Counted from the first letter of the stretch, positions 21,294 to 31,293 are shown. The stretch: 64,000 nucleotides of DNA from CAVTJL01 sp963828215 (GCA_963828215.1 CAWHFO010000051.1:1-64000); one strand, 5' to 3'. A program made the numbers and translations. Notes: generated by a model not told the origin, from the sequence alone.

Positions 21294-23408
21294 TCAGCCG
21301 ACGGCGCCGAGGGTGGCCAGGATCAGCAGCGCCACGATGTTGATGATCTTGATCATCGGGTTGATCGCCGGGCCGGCCGTGTCCTTGTAGGGATCGCCCA
21401 CGGTGTCGCCGGTCACGGCCGCCTTGTGGGCCTCGGAGCCCTTGCCGCCATAGTTGCCTTCCTCGATGAGCTTCTTGGCGTTGTCCCAGGCCCCGCCGCC
21501 CGAGGTCATCGAGATCGCGACGAAGATGCCGGTGACGATCGTGCCGAGGAGCATGGCGCCCAGGGCCGTGAAGGCCTCGCCCTGGCCGGCCACCCGCGAG
21601 ATCACGAAGTAGACGATGATCGGCGCCAGGACCGGGAGCAGGGAGGGGACGATCATCTCCTTGATCGCGGCCTTGGTGAGGAGGTCGACGGCCCGGCCGT
21701 AGTTCGGCTTCGACGTGCCCTCCATGATGCCCTTGTCCTCGCGGAACTGGCGGCGCACCTCCTCGACGATGGCGCCGGCGGCGCGCCCCACGGCCTGCAT
21801 CCCGAGCGAGCCGAAGAGGTAGGGAAGAAGGCCGCCGATGAAGAGGCCGACGACCACATAGGGGTCGGAGAGGGAGAACTGGATCGAGAGGGTCGGGAAA
21901 TAGTGCTTCAGATCCGCGACATAAGCCGCGAACAGGACGATCGCGGCGAGGGCGGCCGAGCCGATGGCGTAGCCCTTGGTCACCGCCTTCGTGGTGTTGC
22001 CGACGGCGTCCAGCGCGTCGGTGTGGACCCGGACCTCCGAGGGGAGGCCCGCCATCTCGGCGATGCCGCCGGCATTGTCGGTGACCGGGCCATAGGCGTC
22101 GAGGGACACGACGAGGCCAGTCAGGGCCAGCATCGTCGTGGCAGCCACGGCGATGCCGTAGAGCCCAGCCGCCAGATAGGAGGCGAGGATGCCGGCGCAG
22201 ATGACGATCACCGGGAGCGCCGTCGCTTCCATCGACACGGCGAGGCCCTGGATGACGTTGGTGCCGTGGCCGGTGGTCGAGGCCTTGGCGATGGACTTCA
22301 CCGGCCGATAGGTCGTGCCGGTGTAGTATTCGGTGATCCACATCAAAAGGCCGGTCACGGCGAGGCCGACCAGGGTGCAGCCATAGATCCTCAGCCAGCC
22401 GAAACTCTTCACGACCGTGTCGCCGACCTTGGCCTCGTAGACCGTGTCCTTGCCGAGCACGATGAGCGTGATCGGGATCAGCAGCACGAGGGAGATGCCG
22501 GCCGCCCCGCAGAAGCCCTTGTAGAGGGCCGCCATGATGTTGTTGCTCGGGCCGAGCTTGACGAGGTAGGTGCCGGCGATCGAGGCCAGGAGGCAGATGC
22601 CGCCCACGACGAGGGGGAAGAGCATCAGCGTCGCCGCCTGGGCGCCGCTGAAGAAGATGGCGCCCAGCAGCATCGTCGCCACGATCGTCACGGCATAGGT
22701 CTCGAAGAGGTCGGCCGCCATGCCGGCGCAATCGCCGACATTGTCGCCCACATTGTCGGCGATCACGGCGGGATTGCGCGGATCGTCCTCGGGGATGCCG
22801 GCCTCGACCTTGCCCACGAGGTCGGCGCCGACGTCGGCCCCCTTGGTGAAGATACCGCCGCCCAGCCGGGCGAAGATCGAGATCAGCGAGGCGCCGAAGG
22901 AGAGGCCGACCATCGCCTCGAGGATCGAGCGCTGCGAGACCCCGCCGATCGTCAGGATGCCATAGTAGCCGGCGACCCCGAGCAGGCCCAGGGCGACGAC
23001 CAGCATGCCCGTGACGGTGCCCGCCTTGAAGGCCACGTCGAGACCGGCGGCGAGGCCGCTCTCGGAGGCCGCCTGGGCCGTCCGCATGTTGGCCTGCACC
23101 GAGACGTTCATGCCGATATAGCCGGTGCAGCCCGAGAGGATGGCGCCGATCAGGTAGCCGACCCCGACCGGGATGCCGAGGAGGAAGGTGAGGATCAGGA
23201 AGATGACGACGCCGACGGCGGCGATCGTCATGTATTGACGGTTCAGGTAGGCGCGGGCGCCCTCCTGGATGGCGGCGCCGATCCGCTGCATGGTCTCGTT
23301 GCCGGCCGGCCGCGCCAGGACGATGGCCCGCGTCTGGATGCCGTAGGCGACACCGGCCGCGGCGCAGGCCAAGACCACGGCATAGAGAACCCACTGAAGT
23401 GCAGACAT
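21294..23408 (-). CDS. hppA: K+-insensitive membrane-bound proton-pumping pyrophosphatase
   Basis: A 704-residue integral membrane pyrophosphatase that hydrolyses PPi and pumps H+ out of the cytoplasm. The PPi-binding motifs DPRNPAVIADNVGDNVGDCA and, late in the protein, GDTVGDPYKDTAGPAINPMI are present. The residue that separates the two classes is Lys in VGNTTKAVTKG, which marks the K+-independent type (K+-dependent enzymes have Ala). About 15-16 hydrophobic segments are visible. The gene is intact despite its length. It converges on bamE. Confidence 0.96.
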   Translation of the reverse strand: MSALQWVLYAVVLACAAAGVAYGIQTRAIVLARPAGNETMQRIGAAIQEGARAYLNRQYMTIAAVGVVIFLILTFLLGIPVGVGYLIGAILSGCTGYIGMNVSVQANMRTAQAASESGLAAGLDVAFKAGTVTGMLVVALGLLGVAGYYGILTIGGVSQRSILEAMVGLSFGASLISIFARLGGGIFTKGADVGADLVGKVEAGIPEDDPRNPAVIADNVGDNVGDCAGMAADLFETYAVTIVATMLLGAIFFSGAQAATLMLFPLVVGGICLLASIAGTYLVKLGPSNNIMAALYKGFCGAAGISLVLLIPITLIVLGKDTVYEAKVGDTVVKSFGWLRIYGCTLVGLAVTGLLMWITEYYTGTTYRPVKSIAKASTTGHGTNVIQGLAVSMEATALPVIVICAGILASYLAAGLYGIAVAATTMLALTGLVVSLDAYGPVTDNAGGIAEMAGLPSEVRVHTDALDAVGNTTKAVTKGYAIGSAALAAIVLFAAYVADLKHYFPTLSIQFSLSDPYVVVGLFIGGLLPYLFGSLGMQAVGRAAGAIVEEVRRQFREDKGIMEGTSKPNYGRAVDLLTKAAIKEMIVPSLLPVLAPIIVYFVISRVAGQGEAFTALGAMLLGTIVTGIFVAISMTSGGGAWDNAKKLIEEGNYGGKGSEAHKAAVTGDTVGDPYKDTAGPAINPMIKIINIVALLILATLGAVG

Positions 23409-23601
23409 CGACCCCCTATCCCCGCTTGCCCGGGCCTCCTCGTCGAGGCCACCCTCCTTGAAGGCGGCCCGGGCCCGTCGAGATTCGTGTTGAGGAAGCC
23501 CGGCGGAGACTGCCCCCGGCCACGAGCGGCACCCGTTTAGCCTCAGGGTCGGGCGGTGTCCATCGTCCAGTAGCCCATTGTGCTATCGGGTCGATCGACC
23601 G

Positions 23602-24189
23602 TCAGAGCCGGCCGAGACGGCGGCGGACCCGCTCCAGGAAGGCGCTCCGGCTCTCCGGCGTCGAGCTGTCCATCCGGTAGTGGGCGAGCCAGAAGGTCCG
23701 GCAGCGCGGCGCGCAGAGGGGCTTGATCCCCATCATGATGACGCGGCGCCCAGGGTCTCCGACCCAGCGGACGAGCCACCAGGGAGCGCCGTAGGTCGAG
23801 ATGCCGGCCACCAGCCGGATATGGGTCATGAGCGGGATGATCGTCCTGCCGGCGCGGGGCAGCCTGAAGGCCACACCCGGCAGCCAGATGCGATCGATCC
23901 AGCCCTTGAGCATCGCCGGCAGCGAATACCACCAGGTCGGATAGACGAAGATGATGCCCTCGGCCCAGCGCAGATGGCCGATATCTTCCTCGATCCCCTG
24001 CTGATTGGCGCCCTCGTTGTGATAGACCTCGCGCTCGTGTCTCGAGAGCACGGGCTCGAACCCCGTCGCATAGAGATCGAGACCCCGCACCTCATGACCC
24101 CGTGCGTCGAGGGTCGCGAGTGTCAGACGGTAGACGGCGGCGACGAAGCTCTGCGGCACCGGGTGCGAATGGACGACGAGGATACGCAT
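23602..24189 (-). CDS. flavodoxin-fold NAD(P)H:quinone oxidoreductase
   Basis: A soluble FMN- or FAD-binding quinone reductase of the NQO/MdaB-like family, 195 residues. It starts MRILVVHSHPVPQSFVAAVY with the phosphate-binding loop, then GHEVRGLDLYATGFEPVLS and the flavin-contacting YPTWWYSLPAMLKGWIDR and STYGAPWW segments. I chose the ATG at 24189 rather than the TTG before it. It precedes, on the same strand, nothing closely spaced; RidA lies upstream by about 60 bp. Confidence 0.9.
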   Translation of the reverse strand: MRILVVHSHPVPQSFVAAVYRLTLATLDARGHEVRGLDLYATGFEPVLSRHEREVYHNEGANQQGIEEDIGHLRWAEGIIFVYPTWWYSLPAMLKGWIDRIWLPGVAFRLPRAGRTIIPLMTHIRLVAGISTYGAPWWLVRWVGDPGRRVIMMGIKPLCAPRCRTFWLAHYRMDSSTPESRSAFLERVRRRLGRL

Positions 24190-24247
24190 CAAGGCTCGCT
24201 ATCGCCGGCTCGAGCGGGCAGCAACAGTATAGAGCACCCGCACGAGG

Positions 24248-24635
24248 TCAGCGCCCTGCGATCGCCTCGATCTCGATCTTGAAGGCGGGCAGGGCCAGCG
24301 CCTTGACGACGATGAGGGTCGAGGCGGGCGGCGGATCGGCGACCCAGGCGTCGCGCAGCCGCATATAGGCCGGGCGATCGGCCGCGTCGGTGATGAAGGT
24401 CGAGAGCCTGCAGCACGTCCCGCCGCTCCATGCCGGCCTCGCGCAGGCAGGTGTCGATGGCCGAGAAGGCCACCGCCGTCTGCTCCTCCACCGAGTCCGG
24501 GATCGAGCCGTCGGCCCGGATGCCGAGCTGCCCCGAGAGGAAGAGAAGGCGGGAGGCGCCCTCGACCACCACGCCCTGATGGTAGCGACCGAACGGTGCC
24601 CGGAGGCTCTCCGGGCTGTAGTGGCGGCGGCTCAT
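24248..24635 (-). CDS. RidA-family protein, one frameshift
   Basis: A YjgF/RidA-type protein, which deaminates reactive enamine/imine intermediates. The N-terminal half reads ASRLLFLSGQLGIRADGSIP and AFSAIDTCLREAGMERRDVL. After a base shift near 24400 the other frame gives a typical end, TFITDAADRPAYMRLRDAWV, then STLIVVKALALPAFKIEIEA. The conserved Arg before Ala-Trp is not obvious. Its start overlaps the metallophosphoesterase stop (ATGA). Confidence 0.75.
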
Positions 24636-25459
24636 CCGCTCCCTCCCGGCTGCAGGGTCAGGATCGTCACCTCGGGCCGCACGCCGAACCGCACCGGCGC
24701 GCCGGAGGTTCCGATGCCGCTGCTGACATAGAGATGGCGGCCATCGGCGCTGTGGAGGCCCGATGCCATGTGCCGCGGCAGGCGGCTCATCGTGACGAGA
24801 GGGCCGACGAAGGGCAGCCGGATCTGGCCGCCATGGGTGTGGCCGGACACGGTCAGCAGCGCGGCCGGCGGCACCTTGGGGAAGATGTCCGGGACGTGGG
24901 AGAGAAGGACGGCCGGCCCCCGCTCGGGCACGTCACGAAGCGCACGCCGGAGATCGTCGCGCCCGCTGCGCATGCAGGCGATCCCGGCCAGCCAGAGGGC
25001 CTCGCCGCCCCACGGGAAAGGCCGGGCGCGGTTCTGCAGCATCTCGATGCCGACATCCTCGAGGGCCGCGTGCACCCGGCGGCCGCCCACGTCGTAGTCG
25101 TGATTGCCGAGCACCGCGAAGGTCGGGAGCGCTTCCGTCAGCGGGGCCAGGGCCCGGGCCACCGTCTCGATCGCGATCGGCAGGACGCCCTGGGTCTTGG
25201 TGCTGACGAAGTCGCCGGGAAGAAGGACGAGGTCGGGCCGGGCGGCGACGATCCGCTCCGTGATCGCGGCGATGCGGCCGGCCGTCACGTGCGGCCATGC
25301 GGCATGCAGGTCGGCCAGGATCGCCATGCGAAGAGGCGGCCAGCCTCGCGGCCATCGCGCCGTGGGCACGGCAACCTCGCGCCAGGCGAGAAGACGCGGC
25401 TCGACCAGGGCGGCATAGCCGGCCAATGCGGCGCCCACGCTGGTGATGACGGAAAGCAT
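24632..25459 (-). CDS. membrane-anchored metallophosphoesterase (YaeI-like)
   Basis: A calcineurin-like phosphohydrolase. Metal-binding motifs are in order: ILADLHAAW, LLPGDFVSTKT, VLGNHDYDVGG, LLSHVPDIFPK and SGHTHGGQIRLP. An N-terminal hydrophobic segment (MLSVITSVGAALAGYAALV) suggests membrane anchoring. Members such as YaeI act on UDP-sugar lipids or simple phosphodiesters; substrate unknown. I placed the start at the ATG at 25459 because the 83 residues upstream are basic, Pro-rich and not family-like. Confidence 0.88.
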   Translation of the reverse strand: MLSVITSVGAALAGYAALVEPRLLAWREVAVPTARWPRGWPPLRMAILADLHAAWPHVTAGRIAAITERIVAARPDLVLLPGDFVSTKTQGVLPIAIETVARALAPLTEALPTFAVLGNHDYDVGGRRVHAALEDVGIEMLQNRARPFPWGGEALWLAGIACMRSGRDDLRRALRDVPERGPAVLLSHVPDIFPKVPPAALLTVSGHTHGGQIRLPFVGPLVTMSRLPRHMASGLHSADGRHLYVSSGIGTSGAPVRFGVRPEVTILTLQPGGSG

Positions 25460-25792
25460 CACGTGGCGGCCGCCGCGTCTGCGCCGGACCTCGACGGCTC
25501 GGTCGCTGCCCGGCCGCCCGGCGGGCCCGGCCCTGCTCCGAGGAGGCGCCTGGTCGACGTGGCAGCCCTGACGGGCCGGCGACGGTCGAGCGGGCGTCCG
25601 GGTCCTGAGGGCTCGACGGCAAATTGCGAGGTTCGGGGCAAGGCGGGCGCGACAGTCCTGTTGAGGCCGGGAAAGGGATGCTTCAAGCAGGCGATGATGT
25701 CCACCCAAAGCCCTCGCCGCGCGTCCATGCGTGCCCAGCCCGGCGGGCCGAAGGGCCCGAGAGCCGTCGGCCGCCCGACAGGCATCAACGGC

Positions 25793-26600
25793 TCAGGCGA
25801 TCCGGGGCTCCCTGCGGATCGGTCTCGGCCGCGGCTTGGCCAAGGCAGCCGCCAGCGCCAGGAGGCGAGCCTCGGTCGGCGCCAGCGCCCAGCCGCCCAC
25901 TCGCAGGGTCGCCCTGCGGCCGAACTCGTCCCTGGCGACGATCCCGAGGCGGCGGCGGGCCGCTGCCGCGCCGTCGATGCCCGTCCCGGACATGGCCAGG
26001 ACATCCCGCACACCTGCGTCCCGGACCAGCGCCTCGGGCACGGCGGCGGCGCCGAGGCCACCTCAGCTCTCTGAGCTGGCGGGCCATGCGACGCGTGTCC
26101 TCGAGCGCATAGCCTTCTCCCTGGGGCAGCGCCGGGCCGAGCTGCACCCGACAGAGCGGCAATCCTTCAGAGACGCTGAGGGCCTCGCTGACCACCAGAT
26201 GCGTGCGCAGCGCCCAGCCGCCCGGTCGGTCGATCTCTTGAAGACAGAGGGAGGGCAGGGACGCCGGGTCGGAGGCGACGAGCACCCCGGCACGCACCCA
26301 AATGTGCTCCATGAAGTAGCGGCCGACCGTGTCGTTGCCGTTGCCGAGGCCGGCCGGCTCGACGTCGTTCGAGAGCAGCAGCAGCCGCGCGTTCTCGATT
26401 CCGCCCACCGCCAGGACATAGGTCTGGGCTTCGGCCCTCAGGGTCCCGCCGGTCAGCGTGCGCAGCCGGACACCCAGCAGCCGCGAGCCGGCCGGGTCGC
26501 GCTCGAGCAGGACCGCGTGGGCGTGGAGCAGGCACCTCATGCCGGGCGCTCGGCCGATATAGGGAGGTCCTGGCTCGTGGGCACCGTTCCGCCGTCGGCG
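25793..26600 (-). pseudogene. truncated GMC-type oxidoreductase remnant
   Basis: A stretch beginning near GMRCLLHAHAVLLERDPAGS and running through YVLAVGGIENARLLLLSND, GLGNGNDTVGRYFMEHIW matches the central FAD/substrate region of GMC oxidoreductases. The N-terminal FAD-binding GxGxxG region is absent and the frame is lost near 26075. Downstream, another frame gives an 82-residue piece with LVRDAGVRDVLAMSGTGIDG that does not look like the GMC C-terminus. I read it as a gene fragment left by a deletion; the last piece could be a separate small gene. Confidence 0.55.
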
Positions 26601-26793
26601 GAACGTGCGTCGAAGAACATCGAAGGCTTGCCCGTCTCCCCCGCCCAGGAGCGATCACGGCGCTGCCGGTTTGCCGGCGGCCGGGCTCAGCCATGCTCTG
26701 GGCCGCCCCGTCTCGTCCAGATTGGGCGAGTGTCGCTCCGACCCTCCATGCGCCTATAGTGTGCCCCCGCAGTGAACGGACAGCCGGTCGAGC

Positions 26794-28278
26794 ATGCCCA
26801 CGAAAATTCCCCGCGAGGTTCTCGTGCCTATGATCGTGGCCTGCGGGCTCTTCATGGAGAACCTCAATTCGACGGTGCTGGCGACCGCCATTCCGGCGAT
26901 TGCGCGTGACATCGGGGTCAACCCGCTCCGACTCAACCTCGCCATCACCTCCTATCTCCTGAGCCTCGCGGTCTTCATCCCGATCAGCGGCTGGGTCGCC
27001 GACCGGTTCGGCGCGCGGACCGTGTTCCGGGCTGCCATCGTCGTCTTCGTCTGCGGGTCGATCCTCTGCGGATTCAGCACGTCGCTCTGGAACTTCGTCC
27101 TCTTCCGCATCCTCCAGGGCATGGGCGGTGCCATGATGGTCCCGGTCGGCCGCCTCGTCCTGCTGCGCAGCGTGCCCAAGGCGGACCTCGTCCGCGCCAT
27201 GGCCTACCTCACCGTGCCGGCGCTGATGGGGCCGGTGCTCGGGCCGCCGGTGGGCGGCTTCATCACGACCTACGCCAACTGGCGGTGGATCTTCTGGATC
27301 AACGTCCCGATCGGGATGCTGGGAATCGTCCTGGTCACCCTCTTCATCGAGCAGACGCGCGAGCCGCACGTGCCTCCGCTCGACCTTCGGGGCTTCCTCA
27401 TGACCGCGGTCGGGCTCTCGGGCCTGGTCTTCGGCTTCGAATCGGCCGGCCGCGGCCTGCTGCCCGACGCGGTCGTGGTGGGGCTCCTGATCGTCGGCGC
27501 CGCGTCCGTCGCCCTCTACCTCGTCCACGCCCGCCGCACACCGGCGCCGGTCATCGACCTCGGCCTCCTGCGCATCCGGACCTTCCGCGCCTCCATCGTC
27601 GGCGGCTTCATGTTCCGGACCGGCATCGGCGCCCTGCCGTTCCTGCTGCCGCTGCTTCTGCAGGTCGGCTTCGGCCTCAACCCCTTCCATTCGGGGCTCC
27701 TGACCTTCGCCGCCGCCGCCGGTGCCATGACCATGAAGATGACCGCGGGCCCGATCCTGAAGCGCTTCGGCTTCAAGCGCGTCCTCATCGCCAATGCCCT
27801 GATCAGCGCCGTCTTCGTCGCCGCCTGCGCCCTTTTCCGGGCCTCGACGCCCGCAGCGCTGATCTTCGCCGTGCTCCTGATCGGCGGCTTCTTCCGCTCG
27901 TTGCAGTTCACGAGCATCAACACGCTCGCCTACGCCGATATCCCGCCCGAGCGGATGAGCCGGGCCACCAGCTTCTCGAGCATGATGCAGCAGCTCTCCT
28001 TGAGCGTCGCCGTCGGGATGGGGGCCCTCCTGCTGCACCTCACCGTGGTCTTCAAGGGACGGGAGGAGCTCATGGCCGGGGACTTCTGGCCGGCCTTCTG
28101 CGCCGCCGCCGCAATCGCCGCCCTCTCGGCCCTGGTCCATCTGTCCTTGCCGGCCGATGCGGGCGAGGAGATCTCCCGGGGAGCCTCGGGCCGCTCGCCG
28201 CTCGGCCGCGGCCGAGGCGGAGGAAGGGTCGCCACCCCTGCCCAGAGCGGGGCGGCCCAGCCGCGCCTCAGAACATGA
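26794..28278 (+). CDS. MFS multidrug-type exporter, DHA2 family
   Basis: A 494-residue inner-membrane exporter of the EmrB/QacA type, with 14 predicted helices. Motif A-like VADRFGARTVFRAA follows helix 2, and the helix 5 region has VPALMGPVLGPPVGGFITTY, the antiporter motif of drug:H+ exporters. N-terminus: CGLFMENLNSTVLATAIP. The C-terminus is a short Gly/Arg-rich tail that overlaps the 3' end of the convergent flavin reductase gene by 11 bp. No partner membrane-fusion protein is nearby. Intact. Confidence 0.9.
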   Translation: MPTKIPREVLVPMIVACGLFMENLNSTVLATAIPAIARDIGVNPLRLNLAITSYLLSLAVFIPISGWVADRFGARTVFRAAIVVFVCGSILCGFSTSLWNFVLFRILQGMGGAMMVPVGRLVLLRSVPKADLVRAMAYLTVPALMGPVLGPPVGGFITTYANWRWIFWINVPIGMLGIVLVTLFIEQTREPHVPPLDLRGFLMTAVGLSGLVFGFESAGRGLLPDAVVVGLLIVGAASVALYLVHARRTPAPVIDLGLLRIRTFRASIVGGFMFRTGIGALPFLLPLLLQVGFGLNPFHSGLLTFAAAAGAMTMKMTAGPILKRFGFKRVLIANALISAVFVAACALFRASTPAALIFAVLLIGGFFRSLQFTSINTLAYADIPPERMSRATSFSSMMQQLSLSVAVGMGALLLHLTVVFKGREELMAGDFWPAFCAAAAIAALSALVHLSLPADAGEEISRGASGRSPLGRGRGGGRVATPAQSGAAQPRLRT

Positions 28279-28882
28279 TCGATTCGGTGTGCTCGCCCTC
28301 GAAGAGCTGGGTCTTGTGCGCGATCGGGCCGATCGCCGGATCGAGCCGCTTGAAGTGGCCGCCCTCGTAGAGCAGCGGGTCGCCCGCGATGCGATGCACG
28401 GCCACCACGCGGCCGATGAAGATCGTGTGGGTGGCGAGCTCGTGCGTGTCGGTCAGGGCGCAGTCGAAGGCGGCGAGGCTGTCCTCGAGATAGGGCGCCC
28501 CGGTCGTGAGGACGCCCCACTTGCCGCGCTTGAAGCGCTCCTCGCCCTTGGAGCCGTCGCGGCCGGCGAAGCTCTCGGCCAGGCTCTGCTGGCTGTAGGG
28601 CAACAGGCTCATGCAAAAGCAGCGGCCGCTGAGGATCACGTCGTGGGCCTCGGCCGTGCGGTTGATGCAGACCAGCAGCGAGGGCGGCTCGGCGCTCAGG
28701 GAGCAGACGGCGGTGGCCGTCATGCCGCGCCGCTGCGTCGCGTCCCGCGTCGTGATCAGCGTCACGGCCCCCACGAGCTGCCGCATGCCCTGCTTGAAGA
28801 GCTCGACATCGACGGTCTTCCAGTCCTCCACCTCGACCTCCCGGCCGGCGAGCGCGAGTCCCGGGCACCGCCGCGCGGCCAC
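28268..28882 (-). CDS. flavin reductase (FMN/FAD-dependent, HpaC-like)
   Basis: A small flavin reductase that supplies reduced flavin to a partner monooxygenase. Features: FKQGMRQLVGAVTLITTRDA, MTATAVCSLSAEPPSLLVCI (flavin-binding barrel) and DTHELATHTIFIGRVVAVHR. A GTG at 28831 preceded by GGGAGG is a good alternative start; the first 17 residues are not family-like. It is divergent from the enolase-superfamily/LLM pair 80 bp away, so it may serve the luciferase-like monooxygenase there. Confidence 0.88.
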   Translation of the reverse strand: MAARRCPGLALAGREVEVEDWKTVDVELFKQGMRQLVGAVTLITTRDATQRRGMTATAVCSLSAEPPSLLVCINRTAEAHDVILSGRCFCMSLLPYSQQSLAESFAGRDGSKGEERFKRGKWGVLTTGAPYLEDSLAAFDCALTDTHELATHTIFIGRVVAVHRIAGDPLLYEGGHFKRLDPAIGPIAHKTQLFEGEHTESIMF

Positions 28883-28964
28883 CCCGGATGAGCCTGCCCA
28901 CTAGATCCTTGCTGCGCGCGCTCTACAATGACTTCAGGCTCGGCGAAAGAGCGGGGAGGCTTCG

Positions 28965-30107
28965 ATGACGAAGATAGCGGGCGTGCGCGCCACCGCGCAC
29001 TCGCGGCCCTTCGAGGGCCAGCTCGTGCGCAATGCCTTGGGCGCCAACACCAAGCGCGACACGGTCGTGGTCCGCATCACGGCCGACGACGGCACCATCG
29101 GCTACGGCGAGGCCCATCACGGCCAGAACCCCACGGCCATGGCCGAGATCATCGAGCACGGCCTGGGCACGCTCATCCAGGGCGCCGACCCCTTCGACAG
29201 CGAGGGCATCTGGGCCCGGCTGGCACACCAGCAGGTGGTGACCCACGGCCTGGGCGCCGGCTCGGTGATCGGCCTCTCGGGCATCGACATCGCGCTCTGG
29301 GACCTCAAGGGCAAGCTGCTGGGCCAGCCGGTCTATCGGCTGCTCGGCGGCAGCTCCAGGCGCATCCGCGCCTATGCGGGCGGCCTGTCCCTCGGCTTCC
29401 AGCCGGTCGACACGCTGGAGCTGGAGGTCTCCCGCCTGGTGGGCGAGGGCTACAGCGCGATCAAGCTCCGGGTCGGCGACCATCCCAAGCGCGATGCCGA
29501 GCGCGTGGCCCACATCCGCAAAGCCTTCCCGACCCTCGACATCGCGGTCGACGCCCAGACCCGCTACAGCCCGCTCGACATGCCCGAGGTGCTCCACTAC
29601 TGCGAGGAGCACCGGGTCTACTGGCTCGAGGAGCCGTTCACGCCCGACAATCTCGACGCCTATGCCGAGACCGCGCGGAAGACCCGCATCCCGCTCGCCG
29701 CGGGCGAGAACCACTATACGAGGCGCGCCTTCCGCGACCTCTTCACGCGGCGCTGCGTCGCTGTGGTCCAGGCCGACTGCACCAAGGCCGGCGGCATCAG
29801 CGAGGTCAAGAAGATCGCCGACATGGCCGCCGCCTGGGACCTGCTGATGGCGCCCCACACCAGCCACAGCGTGATCTCGGCCGCGGCCAACGTCCACCTC
29901 CTGGCCGCCCTTCCGCACGGCCTGATCTTCGAGGCCGACGTGGCCCGGGTGAATCCCTTCCGCACCGACCTGTCGCGGCTGCCCTTCGAGGTCGTGGACG
30001 GCCATATCGAGGCGCCCGACCGGCCCGGGCTGGGCCTCGACATCGACGAGGCGATGCTCGGGCAGTATCCGGCCATTCCGGGGCCGTGCTACATCCCCGG
30101 GCGTTAG
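28965..30107 (+). CDS. mandelate racemase/muconate lactonizing enzyme family protein
   Basis: An enolase-superfamily enzyme of 380 residues acting on a carboxylate substrate. Catalytic and metal residues can be read off: Lys in AIKLRVGDH (base), Asp in IAVDAQTRY, Glu in YWLEEPFTPD, Glu in LAAGENHYTRR and His in MAPHTSHSVIS. This set fits the mandelate racemase subgroup (KxR, D/E/E, H), typical of acid-sugar dehydratases or racemases. It has a GGGAGG Shine-Dalgarno and is followed after 54 bp by a luciferase-like monooxygenase. The actual substrate is unknown. Confidence 0.9.
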   Translation: MTKIAGVRATAHSRPFEGQLVRNALGANTKRDTVVVRITADDGTIGYGEAHHGQNPTAMAEIIEHGLGTLIQGADPFDSEGIWARLAHQQVVTHGLGAGSVIGLSGIDIALWDLKGKLLGQPVYRLLGGSSRRIRAYAGGLSLGFQPVDTLELEVSRLVGEGYSAIKLRVGDHPKRDAERVAHIRKAFPTLDIAVDAQTRYSPLDMPEVLHYCEEHRVYWLEEPFTPDNLDAYAETARKTRIPLAAGENHYTRRAFRDLFTRRCVAVVQADCTKAGGISEVKKIADMAAAWDLLMAPHTSHSVISAAANVHLLAALPHGLIFEADVARVNPFRTDLSRLPFEVVDGHIEAPDRPGLGLDIDEAMLGQYPAIPGPCYIPGR

Positions 30108-30161
30108 CGGCGAAAGCAGAAATTCCCGGCGCGATCAACGGCGAATCAGGAGAGGCAGGCG

Positions 30162-31283
30162 ATGCGTCTCGGCATGTTCATGCACCCGATCCACGATTTC
30201 AAGCGCGGCTATCACAAGCTCCTGTTCGAGGACCTGGAGGTCATCAAGTGCGCCGACGCCAACGGCTTCGACGAGGTCTGGCTGGGCGAGCATTTTTGTC
30301 TCCCCTCCGAGCCCTTCGCCTCGCCGCTCATGATCTTCGCGGCCCTCCTGAACGAGACCAAGCACATAAAGTTCGGCAGCGGCGTGCACTGCCTGCCTGA
30401 CTGGCACCCCTGCCAGATCGCCGGCATGGCGGCCCAGTTCGACCATCTCTCCAAGGGCCGCTTCATGATGGGCATCGGCCCCGGCGCCGCCCCGCCCGAC
30501 TTCGAGATGTTCGGCGTGGTCGACAAGGACCGCATGGCGATGCTGGAAGAGAGCATCGACATGATCATCAAGCTCTGGACCACCGACCCGCCCTACGACA
30601 TCCGCGGCAAATACTGGCAGGCCGTGGTCAAGGACAATGTTCTCCCTCATCTCGGCGTGGCCAAGGTCACCGAGCCCTACCAGAAACCCTATCCGCCCAT
30701 CATGCTGCCCTGCATGAGCCGCGGCTCCTCGAGCGCCCGCCTCGTGGCCCGCCGCGGCTGGCAATCGATCTCCGCCAACTTCGTCCCCGCCGACATCGCC
30801 AAGAGCCACTGGCGGGACTATTGCGACGAACGAAAAAAGCACGGGCTCGAGCCGGAGCCCCACAAGTTCGCCTTCGGCCGCACGCTCCTGGTCACCGAGA
30901 CCGACGAGGAGGCCGACACCTATCTCCATGCGCCCGGCAACGCGCTCGAATGGTATTTTCACTACATCATCGGGCTCACCAGCCACGGCGGCTTCGTCGG
31001 CATGCTCAAGGGCGACCCCGACATGCCCGATTCCGAGGTGACGCCCCGCTACTGCATCGACAGCATGGTGATCGCCGGCTCACCCAAAACAGTGGCCGAG
31101 AAGCTCGCCGCCTTCCGCGAGGACACCGCCCCCTTCGAGACTCTCATCTGCTCGCACCACGACTGGGACGACGAGACCATGTGGCGCCGCCACATGTACC
31201 TTCTGTCACATGAGGTGATGCCGATCCTCCGGGATCTCACCGGAACAAAACACTTGGTCGAGCAGCGCCAGGCGGCCGAGTAG
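30162..31283 (+). CDS. LLM-class flavin-dependent monooxygenase
   Basis: A bacterial luciferase-like monooxygenase of 373 residues using reduced FMN. It starts MRLGMFMHPIHDFKRGYHKL and has DEVWLGEHFCLPSEPFASPL (family active-site region), HLSKGRFMMGIGPGAAPPDF and YPPIMLPCMSRGSSSARLVA. Residues GTEVTPRYCID-like at the C-terminal part precede the AGSPKTVAEKLAAFRED helix seen in the family. It probably depends on the flavin reductase encoded divergently upstream of its partner. Intact. Confidence 0.9.
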   Translation: MRLGMFMHPIHDFKRGYHKLLFEDLEVIKCADANGFDEVWLGEHFCLPSEPFASPLMIFAALLNETKHIKFGSGVHCLPDWHPCQIAGMAAQFDHLSKGRFMMGIGPGAAPPDFEMFGVVDKDRMAMLEESIDMIIKLWTTDPPYDIRGKYWQAVVKDNVLPHLGVAKVTEPYQKPYPPIMLPCMSRGSSSARLVARRGWQSISANFVPADIAKSHWRDYCDERKKHGLEPEPHKFAFGRTLLVTETDEEADTYLHAPGNALEWYFHYIIGLTSHGGFVGMLKGDPDMPDSEVTPRYCIDSMVIAGSPKTVAEKLAAFREDTAPFETLICSHHDWDDETMWRRHMYLLSHEVMPILRDLTGTKHLVEQRQAAE

Positions 31284-31293
31284 CGGGCAACCG

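Noticed and set aside
21426..23540. 704-residue open frame opposite hppA
   Set aside because: It mirrors hppA on the other strand and is rich in Asp, Gly, His and Arg, as antisense frames of GC-rich membrane genes are.
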